This document shows, piece after piece, positions 51,555-60,021 of a DNA stretch of 64,000 nucleotides; within the stretch, counting starts at the first letter, position 1, and every line of letters begins with the position of its first letter. Source of the stretch: Lawsonibacter faecis (lineage in GTDB: Bacteria > Bacillota > Clostridia > Oscillospirales > Oscillospiraceae); the NCBI RefSeq assembly GCF_014287675.1, contig NZ_JACOPQ010000016.1, forward strand, positions 1-64,000, given 5' to 3'. The notes below the pieces were generated by a model that saw only the letters and a list, made by a program, of their open reading frames with translations, was not told where the DNA came from and searched no databases. A program made the translations under genes and the position numbers.

Positions 51555-52856
51555 TTACTGGCCGGACATGGGGATGGAGACCCGCAGGATAAAGAGATGG
51601 TCCTCTGCGTGGACGGTCATAATGCCGCCGTATTTCTCCGCGGTGTACTGAATGCTCTTCATACCGAAGCCGTGGAAGCCGTTTTGCCCCTTGGTGGTGA
51701 CGGGGAGACCGTCCGCGAAGGTGAGGGGCTGCTCATAGTAATTCTCAAGCTGAATCAGCAAGAGGCTGCTGCGGGTATAGACCGTCACGGCGATGACGCG
51801 CCGCTCGGGGTCGGGTATGGCGGTGACGCTCTCAATGGCGTTGTCCAGGGCGTTGCCGAAGATGGTGTAGAGGTCCACCGCGTCCATAAAATCCAGCTTG
51901 CTGCCGTCCGCCACGCAGGTCATGGTGATATGCTCCCGCTCACAGAGAAGGCTTTTCTCGGTGAGTACCGTGTCCAGCACCTCGTTGCCCGTCTTGACAA
52001 TTGCATCGTAGATCATGACGGAGCGCTCAATCTCCCGGAGGGAGGCCTCACGGGCCTCCTCGCCCCGTACGGTGCGCAGGGCGGCCACCTGATGCTTTAA
52101 ATCGTGGCACTTTCGGTTGATGAGGGCAATATTTTCCCTGGAGAGCTCGTACTGCTCCTGCTGCTTGGCCCGGAGCTGCCGCTGGACCTCCAGCTCGGCC
52201 TGGAGCCGGGTGCGCTTGCGCTGGCTGGTCTGGACCCAGAGGACGAAGAAGCAGCAGAGCATGGCGTAGAACTGGCAGACCAGGAAGACCCGGCCCCCCT
52301 CCTCGTAGAACCACATTTTCGCCACCAGGGAGAAGAACAGGGCGAAGGGGAGCACCAAGACCACCGAGAGCATGGACTGCCGCGCGTCGGAGCCGTAGCG
52401 GCCCCCCTCGGGAAGGCCCCGGGCAAAGAGAAAGTAGAAGAGGACGTAGGTCCCGCCGTAGCAGAGGAAGTAGACCGGGGAGAGCCAGTTGGCATACCAG
52501 GTGCTGGCGTAGTAGTCGGTATTGTAGGCGCAGGCCACCAGCAGGGAGTAGGCGAAGTGCTGGGTGGCATAGGCGCAGAGGACGCAGTAGACCGCGTCGT
52601 AAAAAGACACGTCGCAGCAGAAGAAGACCAGCGCCGCCGCCAGGACCAGGAGGGGGAGGTACTTGGTGACGATGAGCAGCGCGCCGGTGGAGGGAATGTA
52701 GAGAAGGGCGGGGAGTGTGCAGATCACCAGCCCCGGAATCAGGCGGAGGAGAAAGCGCCGCCGCTTCTTCAGCGGCAGGAGAAACACCACGCAGGCCGCC
52801 AGCAGCTCCATCATGAAGCGGGCGTTGTTGACGGCGTCGGCCAGGGTCCAGTTCAT
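51555..52856 (-). CDS. AgrC-like sensor histidine kinase, GHKL type (second copy)
   Basis: 433 aa with about six membrane helices in residues 10-215, then a coiled segment with the phospho-acceptor motif KCHDLKHQ near residue 251, and the GHKL ATPase domain (IFGNALDNAIESVTAI and GFHGFGMKSIQYTAEKYGG). ATG 52856 overlaps the stop of the response regulator (ATGA). It is closely similar in plan to the kinase at 21.6 kb (both have HDLKH, a CMADG/CVADG strand and the same G-box pattern). Confidence 0.92.
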   Translation of the reverse strand: MNWTLADAVNNARFMMELLAACVVFLLPLKKRRRFLLRLIPGLVICTLPALLYIPSTGALLIVTKYLPLLVLAAALVFFCCDVSFYDAVYCVLCAYATQHFAYSLLVACAYNTDYYASTWYANWLSPVYFLCYGGTYVLFYFLFARGLPEGGRYGSDARQSMLSVVLVLPFALFFSLVAKMWFYEEGGRVFLVCQFYAMLCCFFVLWVQTSQRKRTRLQAELEVQRQLRAKQQEQYELSRENIALINRKCHDLKHQVAALRTVRGEEAREASLREIERSVMIYDAIVKTGNEVLDTVLTEKSLLCEREHITMTCVADGSKLDFMDAVDLYTIFGNALDNAIESVTAIPDPERRVIAVTVYTRSSLLLIQLENYYEQPLTFADGLPVTTKGQNGFHGFGMKSIQYTAEKYGGIMTVHAEDHLFILRVSIPMSGQ

Positions 52857-53563
52857 CGCCCGCCACCTCCGAAATAGTCGGTGAGGGCCTGGAGAAATTC
52901 TTTTTTCCGTGGGCGGCTGATCTGGAGCTCATGTCCCCCGGCCACCACGGTATTCTGCCGCACGTCGGTGACGTGGCGGAGGTTTACCAGGTAGCATTTG
53001 TTGCAGCGGACGAAGTGCTGGCCCTCCAGCTGCTCCTCCATGTCCCGCAGGGCGCCGGGAATGACATAGTCCCCGCTCTCAGCGTGGACGATAATGCGGT
53101 GGCCCTGGACCTCAATATAGTAGATCTCACCTGAGGAGACCCGTTTCACGCCCCCGTCCAGTGGGAGGAGCAGATCCTTCTGCGCCCGGGCGCGGAGGGC
53201 GGAGACGGCCTTTTTCAGCTTGAGGGAAAAGGGAAAATACCCCACCGGCTTGAGTACGAAGTCCAGCGCGTCCACCTCGTACCCCTTGATGGCGTATTGG
53301 GCCATGTTGGTGATGAAAATGAGAATCACGCCGGGATCGAAGGAGCGGATGCGCTCCGCCGCCGTCATGCCGTCCAGCCTGGGCATCTCGATGTCCAGCA
53401 GGATGATGTCGTAGATGGGGCGGTAGTCCTCGGCGATGTCCAGCCCGTCGGAAAAGGACGTGATCTGAAATTCCCCGCCGGTCTCCCCGCCGTAGCGCCG
53501 TACATATGCCTCCAGCTGCGCACGGCAGGCGTCATCGTCCTCCACAATGGCGATTCGGACCAT
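52853..53563 (-). CDS. LytTR-family response regulator (second copy)
   Basis: 236 aa. Receiver domain with VEDDDACR, phospho-acceptor Asp57 in IILLDIEMPRLDG and Lys in DFVLKPVGYFPF; LytTR domain (about 130-230) with SGEIYYIEVQGHRIIVHAE and FVRCNKCYLVNLRHVTDV. It starts the minus-strand cassette regulator-kinase-GH3 and overlaps the kinase gene by 4 nt. AGGAAGGGGGGCAC precedes the ATG. Confidence 0.93.
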   Translation of the reverse strand: MVRIAIVEDDDACRAQLEAYVRRYGGETGGEFQITSFSDGLDIAEDYRPIYDIILLDIEMPRLDGMTAAERIRSFDPGVILIFITNMAQYAIKGYEVDALDFVLKPVGYFPFSLKLKKAVSALRARAQKDLLLPLDGGVKRVSSGEIYYIEVQGHRIIVHAESGDYVIPGALRDMEEQLEGQHFVRCNKCYLVNLRHVTDVRQNTVVAGGHELQISRPRKKEFLQALTDYFGGGGR

Positions 53564-53666
53564 AACTGTGCCCCCCTTCCTGCCGAATTAAGGCTGCTGC
53601 TTCATAAAAATCGTTGGTTTTGCGGTAAACGGCCTTGCCGGCGCATTTCCGCGCGGCGGGGTAGAC

Positions 53667-54227
53667 TTACGCCCCGCAGACCCTCCGGGCCAGGGAGAGG
53701 ATGAGGGCGGCCTGCTCCGCCGCGCTCCGTCGGGGCGTCTCGTTAATCCACTCCTGGATGAGGGTGTAGCTGCCGTGGATGGCGAAGGAGACGATGGCCC
53801 GTCTGCGGCGCTCATCCTCCTGGCCGGAGAGGGCGTCCCCCAGCAGCTCGCCAATCTTGGGCAGGGAGAAGAGCTTTTCGGAAAAGGACGGGTCCACATT
53901 GTGGTTGATGAGCATCCGGGAGAGCTCCTCATTGTCGGCCGCGTATTGCAGCACCAGAGTCACCCGCTGGAGCACATCACGGTTGTCGCGCACGTCGGCC
54001 GCAGCGATGGTCTGCTCGACGCGGGCCAGGTAGTCCGCCTCCAGCCCGGAGAGCACGTCGAACTGGCTGCCGTAGTGGCGGTAGAAGGTGGAGCGGTTAA
54101 CGCCCGCGTCGCCGCACAGCTCCCGGATGGAAATTTGAAAGAGGCTCTTCCGGCTGAGGAGCCGCAGCAGGCTCTCCTGGATGAGCCGCCTAGTGAGGGC
54201 AACGCGCTGGTTTCCCTTTTTGTCCAT
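53667..54227 (-). CDS. TetR-family transcriptional regulator
   Basis: 186 aa. N-terminal helix-turn-helix (RRLIQESLLRLLSRKSLFQIS, ELCGDAGVNRSTFYRHYGSQ) and a helical C-terminal ligand domain with the TetR_C-like ending. It is transcribed divergently from the TauE/dolichol-kinase-like fusion gene across a 105-nt gap with a strong promoter, the usual arrangement of a local repressor and its target. Confidence 0.9.
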   Translation of the reverse strand: MDKKGNQRVALTRRLIQESLLRLLSRKSLFQISIRELCGDAGVNRSTFYRHYGSQFDVLSGLEADYLARVEQTIAAADVRDNRDVLQRVTLVLQYAADNEELSRMLINHNVDPSFSEKLFSLPKIGELLGDALSGQEDERRRRAIVSFAIHGSYTLIQEWINETPRRSAAEQAALILSLARRVCGA

Positions 54228-54265
54228 GGCGATACCTCAATGCAACACTTTAAATGCCTTTGTCG

Positions 54266-54295
54266 GTTGTGAAAGCAACATATGTCGACTATAAT
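54266..54295 (+). promoter_or_regulatory. Promoter and possible TetR operator for the TauE fusion gene
   Basis: TTGTGA (54267-54272), 17-nt spacer, TATAAT (54290-54295). An inverted repeat GTTG-N6-CAAC (54266-54279) overlaps the -35, and a GTCGAC palindrome (54284-54289) touches the -10. Either could be the binding site of the divergent TetR protein. Confidence 0.55.
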
Positions 54296-54332
54296 TATAA
54301 GTTACAGATAAAAATAATGTCAAGCGGGGGTA

Positions 54333-55862
54333 GTGAAAACATCCATGGAGTATTTCTGGTATGTGGCGGCGGCGCTGGGGGCGGGGGTCGGGACCGGGCT
54401 GGCCGGGCTCTCCGCCGCCACGGTCATGGTCCCGATTTTGATTGTGCTCTGCCCCTCCTTCGCGGGGGAGACCGGAGCCTATCAGGCCACCGCAGTGGCC
54501 CTGGCCTCGGATATTCTCGGCTCGGCGGTCACTACGGCAGTTTACATAAAACATAAAAACATTGACCTGAGGCGGGGCTGGGTCATGCTGGTATGCGTTC
54601 TCACCCTGTGCACCGCGGGCAGCTTCGCAGCCTGGCTGGCGGGAGACGTGGTGCTGGGCGGCTTCTCCCTGTTTCTGACCTTCTGCATCGGCATCCGTTT
54701 CCTCGTAATGCCGGAGACGCGGAGGAGGGAGGCCGGAGCGGCTGGAGCGCGGCTGGACGCCAAGGGGGTGGCGGTCTCCCTCTTTTTCGGGCTGACCATC
54801 GGCTTCGGCACCGGCTTCGTGGGCACCGGCGGCGGCATGATGATGCTGGTGGTGTTCACCGCGTTCCTGGGCTATGAGCTGAAGACCGCCGTGGGAACCA
54901 GCACATTCATCATGACCTTCACGGCCCTCATCGCCTCGGCGAGCCACATCCTCATCAACCCCGCCATCCTGCTGGAGCGGTGGGACGCGCTGGTCATCTG
55001 CATTGTGGTTGCCACCGCCGCATCCCTGGTGTCGGCCCAGTTCGCCAACCGGGTAAAGAGCCGGGTAGTGGGGCTGGTGACCGGCGGGGTGCTCACCGCC
55101 CTCGGCGGGTCCATGATTCTGCTCAATTACCGGGAGCAGATCATGGGCTGCGCCCTGCTGTGGCAGACGCTGGGGTGCCTGGGGCGGTTCGTCCTCTACA
55201 TTGTGGCCGCGGCGGCCATTCTGCTGGCAGTCCACTTCACCTGCCGCCTGCCCCGGGAGCTCTTCCGCAAGATGCTGCATCTGCCCGCCTTTCTCTCTGT
55301 GGTGGTGCTGGTGGAGTCGGCGGAAAACTGGATGGCGGCCTCCCTGGCGGCGGCGGTCTTCGCCCTGGTCCTCTACCCGGTGCTCCGGCTGCTGGAGGGC
55401 TGGCGGGGGTACGACGACCTCTTCGTCCAGCGCAGGGCGGGCGAGGTAAAGAAGAGCCTGCTGATGCTCTTCCTGATGCTGGCGGGGCTGATTGCAATCT
55501 GCTGGGGGCTGCTGGGCAGGCCCTGGATTGCCGTCACCGCCGTGCTGATGTGGGGCGTGGGGGATGCCGCCGCCGCGCTGGTGGGCAAGCGGCTGGGGAA
55601 GCACCCCGTCCGCCTGCTCATGGCCGACCGAAAGAAGACCCGGGAGGGCTCGGCCGCGATGGCTGCCGCCGCCTTCCTGACGGGGACGGGCTGTCTCCTG
55701 GCGTATACGGCGCTGCCCTGGTATATCTGCCTGCTGGCCGCCCTGGTGACCGCGCCTGTCGCCGCGCTCACGGAGCTGATGTCCCACAACGGGAACGACA
55801 CAGTCAGCGTGCCGGCGGCCTCGGCGGCGGTGCTGTGGCTGCTGTCGCTGGTGATGTGGTAA
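54333..55862 (+). CDS. TauE/SafE exporter fused to a phytol/dolichol kinase-like domain
   Basis: 509 aa, GTG start behind GCGGGGG. Residues 1-265 are a TauE/SafE anion exporter of about eight helices with the two repeated motifs (ALGAGVGTGLAGLSAATVMV; LTIGFGTGFVGTGGGMMML). From about residue 285 a second polytopic part has the SEC59/VTE5 kinase pattern: LFRKMLHL, MWGVGDAAAALVGKRLGKH, KKTREGSAAM and SHNGNDTVSVPAASA. Such enzymes phosphorylate isoprenoid alcohols or diacylglycerol with CTP or ATP. No stop or frameshift lies between the halves. The next gene, uppP, acts on undecaprenyl diphosphate, so an isoprenoid-carrier role is tempting. Confidence 0.82.
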   Translation: MKTSMEYFWYVAAALGAGVGTGLAGLSAATVMVPILIVLCPSFAGETGAYQATAVALASDILGSAVTTAVYIKHKNIDLRRGWVMLVCVLTLCTAGSFAAWLAGDVVLGGFSLFLTFCIGIRFLVMPETRRREAGAAGARLDAKGVAVSLFFGLTIGFGTGFVGTGGGMMMLVVFTAFLGYELKTAVGTSTFIMTFTALIASASHILINPAILLERWDALVICIVVATAASLVSAQFANRVKSRVVGLVTGGVLTALGGSMILLNYREQIMGCALLWQTLGCLGRFVLYIVAAAAILLAVHFTCRLPRELFRKMLHLPAFLSVVVLVESAENWMAASLAAAVFALVLYPVLRLLEGWRGYDDLFVQRRAGEVKKSLLMLFLMLAGLIAICWGLLGRPWIAVTAVLMWGVGDAAAALVGKRLGKHPVRLLMADRKKTREGSAAMAAAAFLTGTGCLLAYTALPWYICLLAALVTAPVAALTELMSHNGNDTVSVPAASAAVLWLLSLVMW

Positions 55863-55863
55863 G

Positions 55864-55910
55864 AAGCGCGGGAGAGCCGGACATTTTGTCCGGCTCTCCC
55901 GCGCTTTCCC
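55864..55910 (+). terminator. Rho-independent terminator after the TauE fusion gene
   Basis: Perfect 19-bp stem (55864-55882 with 55888-55906), loop ATTTT, then TCCCTTG. Confidence 0.8.
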
Positions 55911-55939
55911 TTGTATCGGGCAGGGTGCTGTGGTAAACT
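55911..55939 (+). promoter_or_regulatory. Promoter for uppP
   Basis: TTGTAT (55911-55916), 17-nt spacer, TAAACT (55934-55939) with an upstream TGG giving an extended -10. Confidence 0.55.
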
Positions 55940-55977
55940 CTCTAGGACTGTTAAGCAGACGGAAAGGACGGCAGAGC

Positions 55978-56811
55978 ATGGGACTGAGTTTCATTGAAGC
56001 GCTGAAGGTGATTTTTCTCGGCATCGTGGAGGGCATTACGGAGTGGCTGCCCATCAGCAGCACGGGACACATGCTGCTGGTGGACGAGTTTCTCCAGCTG
56101 GATATGAGCGGGACCTTTAAAGAGATGTTTTTCGTTGTCATACAGCTGGGGGCCATCCTGGCGGTGGTGGTCCTCTTCTGGGACAAGATGTTCCCCTTCC
56201 AGTGGAAGGACAGGAGCCGGGGCGTGGTGAAGAAGGAGACCTTCTCCCTCTGGTTCAAGGTGGTGGTGGCCTGCATCCCCGGCGCGGTGGTGACCATCCT
56301 CTTCGACGACTACATCGAGGCCCATCTCCACACCCCGGTGGTGATTGCCGCGGCCCTCATCCTGTACGGCGCGGCCTTTATCCTCGTGGAAAACTGGAAC
56401 AAGCGGCGCACACCGCGGATCGGCAGGCTGACCGACATCACCTACTCCACCGCCCTGATGATCGGCCTCTTCCAGGTGCTGTCCATCATCCCCGGCACCT
56501 CCCGCTCCGGCGCGACCATCGTGGGCGCGCTGCTCATCGGCGTGTCGCGGGTGGCGGCGGCGGAGTTTACCTTCTTCCTGGCCGTTCCGGTGATGTTCGG
56601 GCTGAGCGGGCTGAAGATTTTAAAGTTCGGCCTTGACTTTACAGCGCCCGAGCTGGCGGTGCTGGGGCTGGGCATGGCGGTTGCCTTCGCAGTGTCCGTG
56701 CTGGTCATCAAGTTTTTGATGAGCTATATTAAAAAGCACGATTTCAAGGTGTTCGGATGGTACCGGATTGTTCTGGGGATTGTGGTTTTGATTTATTTTA
56801 CGCTGGTTTAG
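55978..56811 (+). CDS. uppP: Undecaprenyl-diphosphatase
   Basis: 277 aa from ATG 55978, with GGAAAGGA about 9 nt upstream; a GTG at 55930 lies within the promoter. It is a polytopic membrane enzyme that recycles undecaprenyl diphosphate to the monophosphate carrier for cell-wall synthesis; family members can confer bacitracin resistance. Both signature motifs are present: EGITEWLPISSTGHM (Glu-rich region) and IPGTSRSGATI. It is flanked by terminators or promoters on both sides and looks monocistronic. Confidence 0.96.
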   Translation: MGLSFIEALKVIFLGIVEGITEWLPISSTGHMLLVDEFLQLDMSGTFKEMFFVVIQLGAILAVVVLFWDKMFPFQWKDRSRGVVKKETFSLWFKVVVACIPGAVVTILFDDYIEAHLHTPVVIAAALILYGAAFILVENWNKRRTPRIGRLTDITYSTALMIGLFQVLSIIPGTSRSGATIVGALLIGVSRVAAAEFTFFLAVPVMFGLSGLKILKFGLDFTAPELAVLGLGMAVAFAVSVLVIKFLMSYIKKHDFKVFGWYRIVLGIVVLIYFTLV

Positions 56812-56937
56812 AGCGGAGTAAGGGCGCTGACCTGCCGCGCAGGGGGCTTGCAGAGAAATAACCGCAAGTGAAATCAAGCGGGAACCGCTCCCCTTCTCTA
56901 TAATTGACGCAGAGCGGTTGAAGCGGGGTGAGTCGTT

Positions 56938-57912
56938 GTGTACGAGTGGCAAATGCAAATTCAGCGGATCGTCGACGAGATTGACAGCTGCATCAAAAAT
57001 CAAAACGGCGAGGCTCTGACGCTGCGCGCCCTCTCCCGCACCCTTGGCTATTCCGAATTTTACACCACCAGAAAATTCAAGGAGATATCCGGAATGCAGT
57101 TCAGGGACTATCTGCGGCGGAGAAAGCTGGCCTTTGCGCTCAAGGAGGTGCGGGACGGCTCCAAAAGCCTTCTCAACATCGCCGTTGAGTATGGGTTCTC
57201 CTCCCATGAGGCGTTTACCAGAGCCTTTAAGAGTGCCTACGGCGTCACGCCCAGCGAATACCGCAGGCGCCCCAGACCCGTGGTCCTCCGTACCAAAATC
57301 AACCCCTTTGACCGCTACTTTTTGGGGCTTGGAGAGATAGGAATGCTCAAATCCACAGAGGATATCAAAATTTACTTTGTGACCATTCCCGCGCATAAAT
57401 TTCTGCACGTGAAAAACTATGAGAGCAACGGGTACTGGGACTTTTGGCAGAAGCAGAGCCTCATCCCTGGGCAGGACTGCGAGACCGTCTGCGGCCTGCT
57501 GGACAGCATCAAGGGCAAGCTGGACGACGACGGCGGAAGCGAGGTCAACAGCGGCAGCGGTCAGCTCATGGCGTACATGAACGACCCGGACGGCAGACTC
57601 TGTGACTGGGGCTTCCCCCGGACGGAGTGTTACGGCGTCCGCCTTCCCGCGGATTACCGGGGAGAGGTGCCGCCGCAGATGCTGATGGCCGACATTCCCG
57701 AGGCCGAGTACCTCGTCTTTGAACACGGGCCCTTTGATTACGAGCAGGAAAACCGCAGTGTGGAGGAGAAAATTGAAAAGGCGATGGCCGACTTCGATTT
57801 TTCGGATACGGGCTGCTGCTTTGATACGTCCACCCCCGGCAGAATCATCTACCTCTACTACGATCCGGAGCGGTACTGTAAATATGTCAGACCCGTGCGG
57901 AGGGTCGAATGA
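56938..57912 (+). CDS. AraC-family regulator with C-terminal GyrI-like effector domain
   Basis: 324 aa, GTG start at 56938. The AraC double helix-turn-helix is N-terminal (LRALSRTLGYSEFYTTRKFK; LLNIAVEYGFSSHEAFTRAF; GVTPSEYRR), followed by a GyrI/SOUL-type ligand-binding domain (about 150-320) that includes FVTIPAHKFLHVKNYESN and PEAEYLVFEHGPFDYE. This order is that of Rob/BltR-like regulators that sense drugs or small amphiphiles. A TATAAT at 56899-56904 lacks a clear -35. Its target is unknown; the neighbour is uppP upstream and a convergent operon downstream. Confidence 0.9.
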   Translation: MYEWQMQIQRIVDEIDSCIKNQNGEALTLRALSRTLGYSEFYTTRKFKEISGMQFRDYLRRRKLAFALKEVRDGSKSLLNIAVEYGFSSHEAFTRAFKSAYGVTPSEYRRRPRPVVLRTKINPFDRYFLGLGEIGMLKSTEDIKIYFVTIPAHKFLHVKNYESNGYWDFWQKQSLIPGQDCETVCGLLDSIKGKLDDDGGSEVNSGSGQLMAYMNDPDGRLCDWGFPRTECYGVRLPADYRGEVPPQMLMADIPEAEYLVFEHGPFDYEQENRSVEEKIEKAMADFDFSDTGCCFDTSTPGRIIYLYYDPERYCKYVRPVRRVE

Positions 57913-57955
57913 AAAGCGGGTCCCCCGGGCCATTCAGCCAGGGGGACCCGCTTTT
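57912..57955. terminator. Bidirectional terminator
   Basis: 15-bp perfect stem AAAAGCGGGTCCCCC / GGGGGACCCGCTTTT (57912-57926 with 57941-57955) between two convergent genes. Confidence 0.85.
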
Positions 57956-57956
57956 C

Positions 57957-59591
57957 TCAGGTTTCGCTCCTCAGCTCCACCTTGCGGATCTTTCCGCTGA
58001 TGGTCTTGGGCAGCTCCTCCACAAATTCCAGTGTGCGAATCCATTTGTACTGGGCGAGCTGCTCGTTGGTATTATCCCGCAGCTCCCGCTTGAGCTCGGC
58101 GGCGGGCTCATAGGTGGGGGCGAGCACCACGAAGGCCTTGATGGCCTGGCCCCGCAGCTCATCGGGGACGCCCACCACGGAGCACTCCAGCACGGCGGGG
58201 TGCTCCATGAGCACGTCCTCAATCTCATAGGGGCCCACACGGAAGCCGCCGGTCTTGATGATGTCGTCGATGCGGCCGTTGTACCAGTAGTCGCCGTCCT
58301 CGTCCTTCCAGGCGGTGTCCCCGGTGTGGTACACGCCGCCCCGCCAGACGTAGCGGTAGAGGGCGTCGTTATCGCAGTAGCCCATGAAGATGCCGTGCTG
58401 TCCCCCATCCTCGGGGGGGACCACCACGATCTCGCCCACCTCGCCGGGCCCGGCGTAGCTGCCGTCGTCCTTCAAAAGCTCCACGTGGTAGAGGGGGGTG
58501 GGCCTGCCCATGGCTCCGGGCTTGGGGGTGCTGCCCGCCAGGTTGGCCAGTATCAGGGTGGACTCGGTCTGGCCGAAGCCCTCCATGAGGGGGATGCCGG
58601 TCTTGGCCTGGAACTGACGGAAGATTTCGGGTGAGAGGGCCTCGCCCGCCGTGGTGGCGTGGCGGAGGCTGGGCATCTCGGCGATGCCCTTCTTCACGAA
58701 GTAGCGGTAGACCGTGGGCGGCGCGCAGAAGGTGGTCACGGCGTACCTGTTGATGACGGCCATGAGCTGCCGGGGGTCGAAATTGTCGAAGTCGAAGACC
58801 ATCACAGCGCTGCCGCAGAGCCACTGCCCGTAGAGCTTGCCCCAGGAGGCCTTCCCCCAGCCGGTCTCGGCCACGGTGAAGTGGAGTCCACCGTCCTGAA
58901 CCTGCTGCCAGTATTTGGCGGTGAGGATGTGGGCCAGAGAGTAGGTGTGGTCGTGCATGACCGCCTTGGGGTACCCGGTGGTGCCGGAGGTGAAGTAGAG
59001 AATCATGGGCTCGGCGGCCAGGGTCTCCTGACGCTCCAGTGCGTCTGGGGCAGCGGACATCTCGCTCGTCAGGTTGTGGAAGCCCTCCCGGTCGGCCTGG
59101 GCCACCCAGAGGTGCTCAAGTCCGGGGCAGCGCGCGCGGACCTCCAGCAGGTTGTCGCACACCGGCCCCTCGGGGGTGCAGACGGCGGCCTTGATGTGGG
59201 CCAGGTCCACCCGGTAGGCCAGATCGTCGGCGGTGAGCATATGGGTCACGGGGACCAGCACCGCCCCCAGCTTGTGCAGGGCGATGGAGACGAACCAGTA
59301 CTCGTAGTGCCGCTTGAGGACCACCATCACCTTGTCGCCCCGGCCGATGCCCTGGGCGCGGAAGACATTGGCCGCCTGGTTGCTGAGACGGCGGATGTCC
59401 TCAAAGGTGAAGGTGCGCTCCGGGCCGTCGGGGCTGCACCAGACCACCGCCCGCTTCTCCGGGTCCCGGGCGGCGATGGCGTCCACCACGTCGTAGCCAA
59501 AGTTATAGTTCTCGGCGCATTTGACGCGAAAGCCCGTCAGGCTGCCGTCCGGGCCGAAGGTCTCCTCGCAGAATTGCTGATAGAATTGCAT
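57957..59591 (-). CDS. AMP-forming acyl-CoA synthetase (AcsA/medium-chain type)
   Basis: 544 aa. Motifs of the ANL superfamily are complete: LYFTSGTTGYPKAVMHDH (P-loop-like), EGFGQTESTL, YHTGDTAWKDEDGDYWYNGR and the C-terminal GKIRKVELR lysine for adenylation. N-terminal KCAENYNFGYDVVDAIA and WGKASWGKLYGQW are typical of bacterial medium-chain or aromatic acyl-CoA synthetases. It is the last gene of the fabZ-acc operon, 16 nt after the thioesterase. It activates a carboxylic acid to its CoA ester; the chain length is not evident. Confidence 0.92.
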   Translation of the reverse strand: MQFYQQFCEETFGPDGSLTGFRVKCAENYNFGYDVVDAIAARDPEKRAVVWCSPDGPERTFTFEDIRRLSNQAANVFRAQGIGRGDKVMVVLKRHYEYWFVSIALHKLGAVLVPVTHMLTADDLAYRVDLAHIKAAVCTPEGPVCDNLLEVRARCPGLEHLWVAQADREGFHNLTSEMSAAPDALERQETLAAEPMILYFTSGTTGYPKAVMHDHTYSLAHILTAKYWQQVQDGGLHFTVAETGWGKASWGKLYGQWLCGSAVMVFDFDNFDPRQLMAVINRYAVTTFCAPPTVYRYFVKKGIAEMPSLRHATTAGEALSPEIFRQFQAKTGIPLMEGFGQTESTLILANLAGSTPKPGAMGRPTPLYHVELLKDDGSYAGPGEVGEIVVVPPEDGGQHGIFMGYCDNDALYRYVWRGGVYHTGDTAWKDEDGDYWYNGRIDDIIKTGGFRVGPYEIEDVLMEHPAVLECSVVGVPDELRGQAIKAFVVLAPTYEPAAELKRELRDNTNEQLAQYKWIRTLEFVEELPKTISGKIRKVELRSET

Positions 59592-59607
59592 TGTGATAAC
59601 CAGTCCT

Positions 59608-60021
59608 TTATAGGGTCTCGACTGCCTGCATGACGGACGCGCAGAGCGCCGGGAAGCGTTTTTTCAGGTTGACGGGCACGCCGCCGCTGAGGAAGCAGTG
59701 GCGGCTCTCGCCGGTGGCGGAGAGGGCGGCGCCGTCGTACACCTCGTAGCGGAAGGCGAGGCGCACGCCGTTGAACGCGGTGAGGCGCACACGGATCTCC
59801 ACAATGTCGTCGAAGTAGACCGACTGCCGGTACTCGCAGGAGACCCCGGTGACCGGGATAATAATCCCCTGGTCCTCCAATAGCTTGCAGTCGATGCCCA
59901 GCTTGCGCATATAGTCCATCCGGGCCTCCTCCAGCCAGCGGATATAGTTGGAGTGGTGAACGAAGCCCATGCGGTCGGTCTCGTAGTAGAACACCCGGCG
60001 GAAGTAGGGCTCAATAGGCAT
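59608..60021 (-). CDS. Hotdog-fold acyl-CoA thioesterase (YbgC/4HBT-like)
   Basis: 137 aa from ATG 60021. The N-terminus FRRVFYYETDRMGFVHHSNYIRW contains the Tyr-x-Asp-x-x-Gly-x-Val-xx-Ser/Tyr-Tyr motif of the 4-hydroxybenzoyl-CoA thioesterase family, with the catalytic Asp. Hotdog strands follow. It overlaps the accA end by 11 nt, so it is part of the operon. It probably hydrolyses a short- or medium-chain acyl-CoA or acyl-ACP. Confidence 0.9.
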   Translation of the reverse strand: MPIEPYFRRVFYYETDRMGFVHHSNYIRWLEEARMDYMRKLGIDCKLLEDQGIIIPVTGVSCEYRQSVYFDDIVEIRVRLTAFNGVRLAFRYEVYDGAALSATGESRHCFLSGGVPVNLKKRFPALCASVMQAVETL

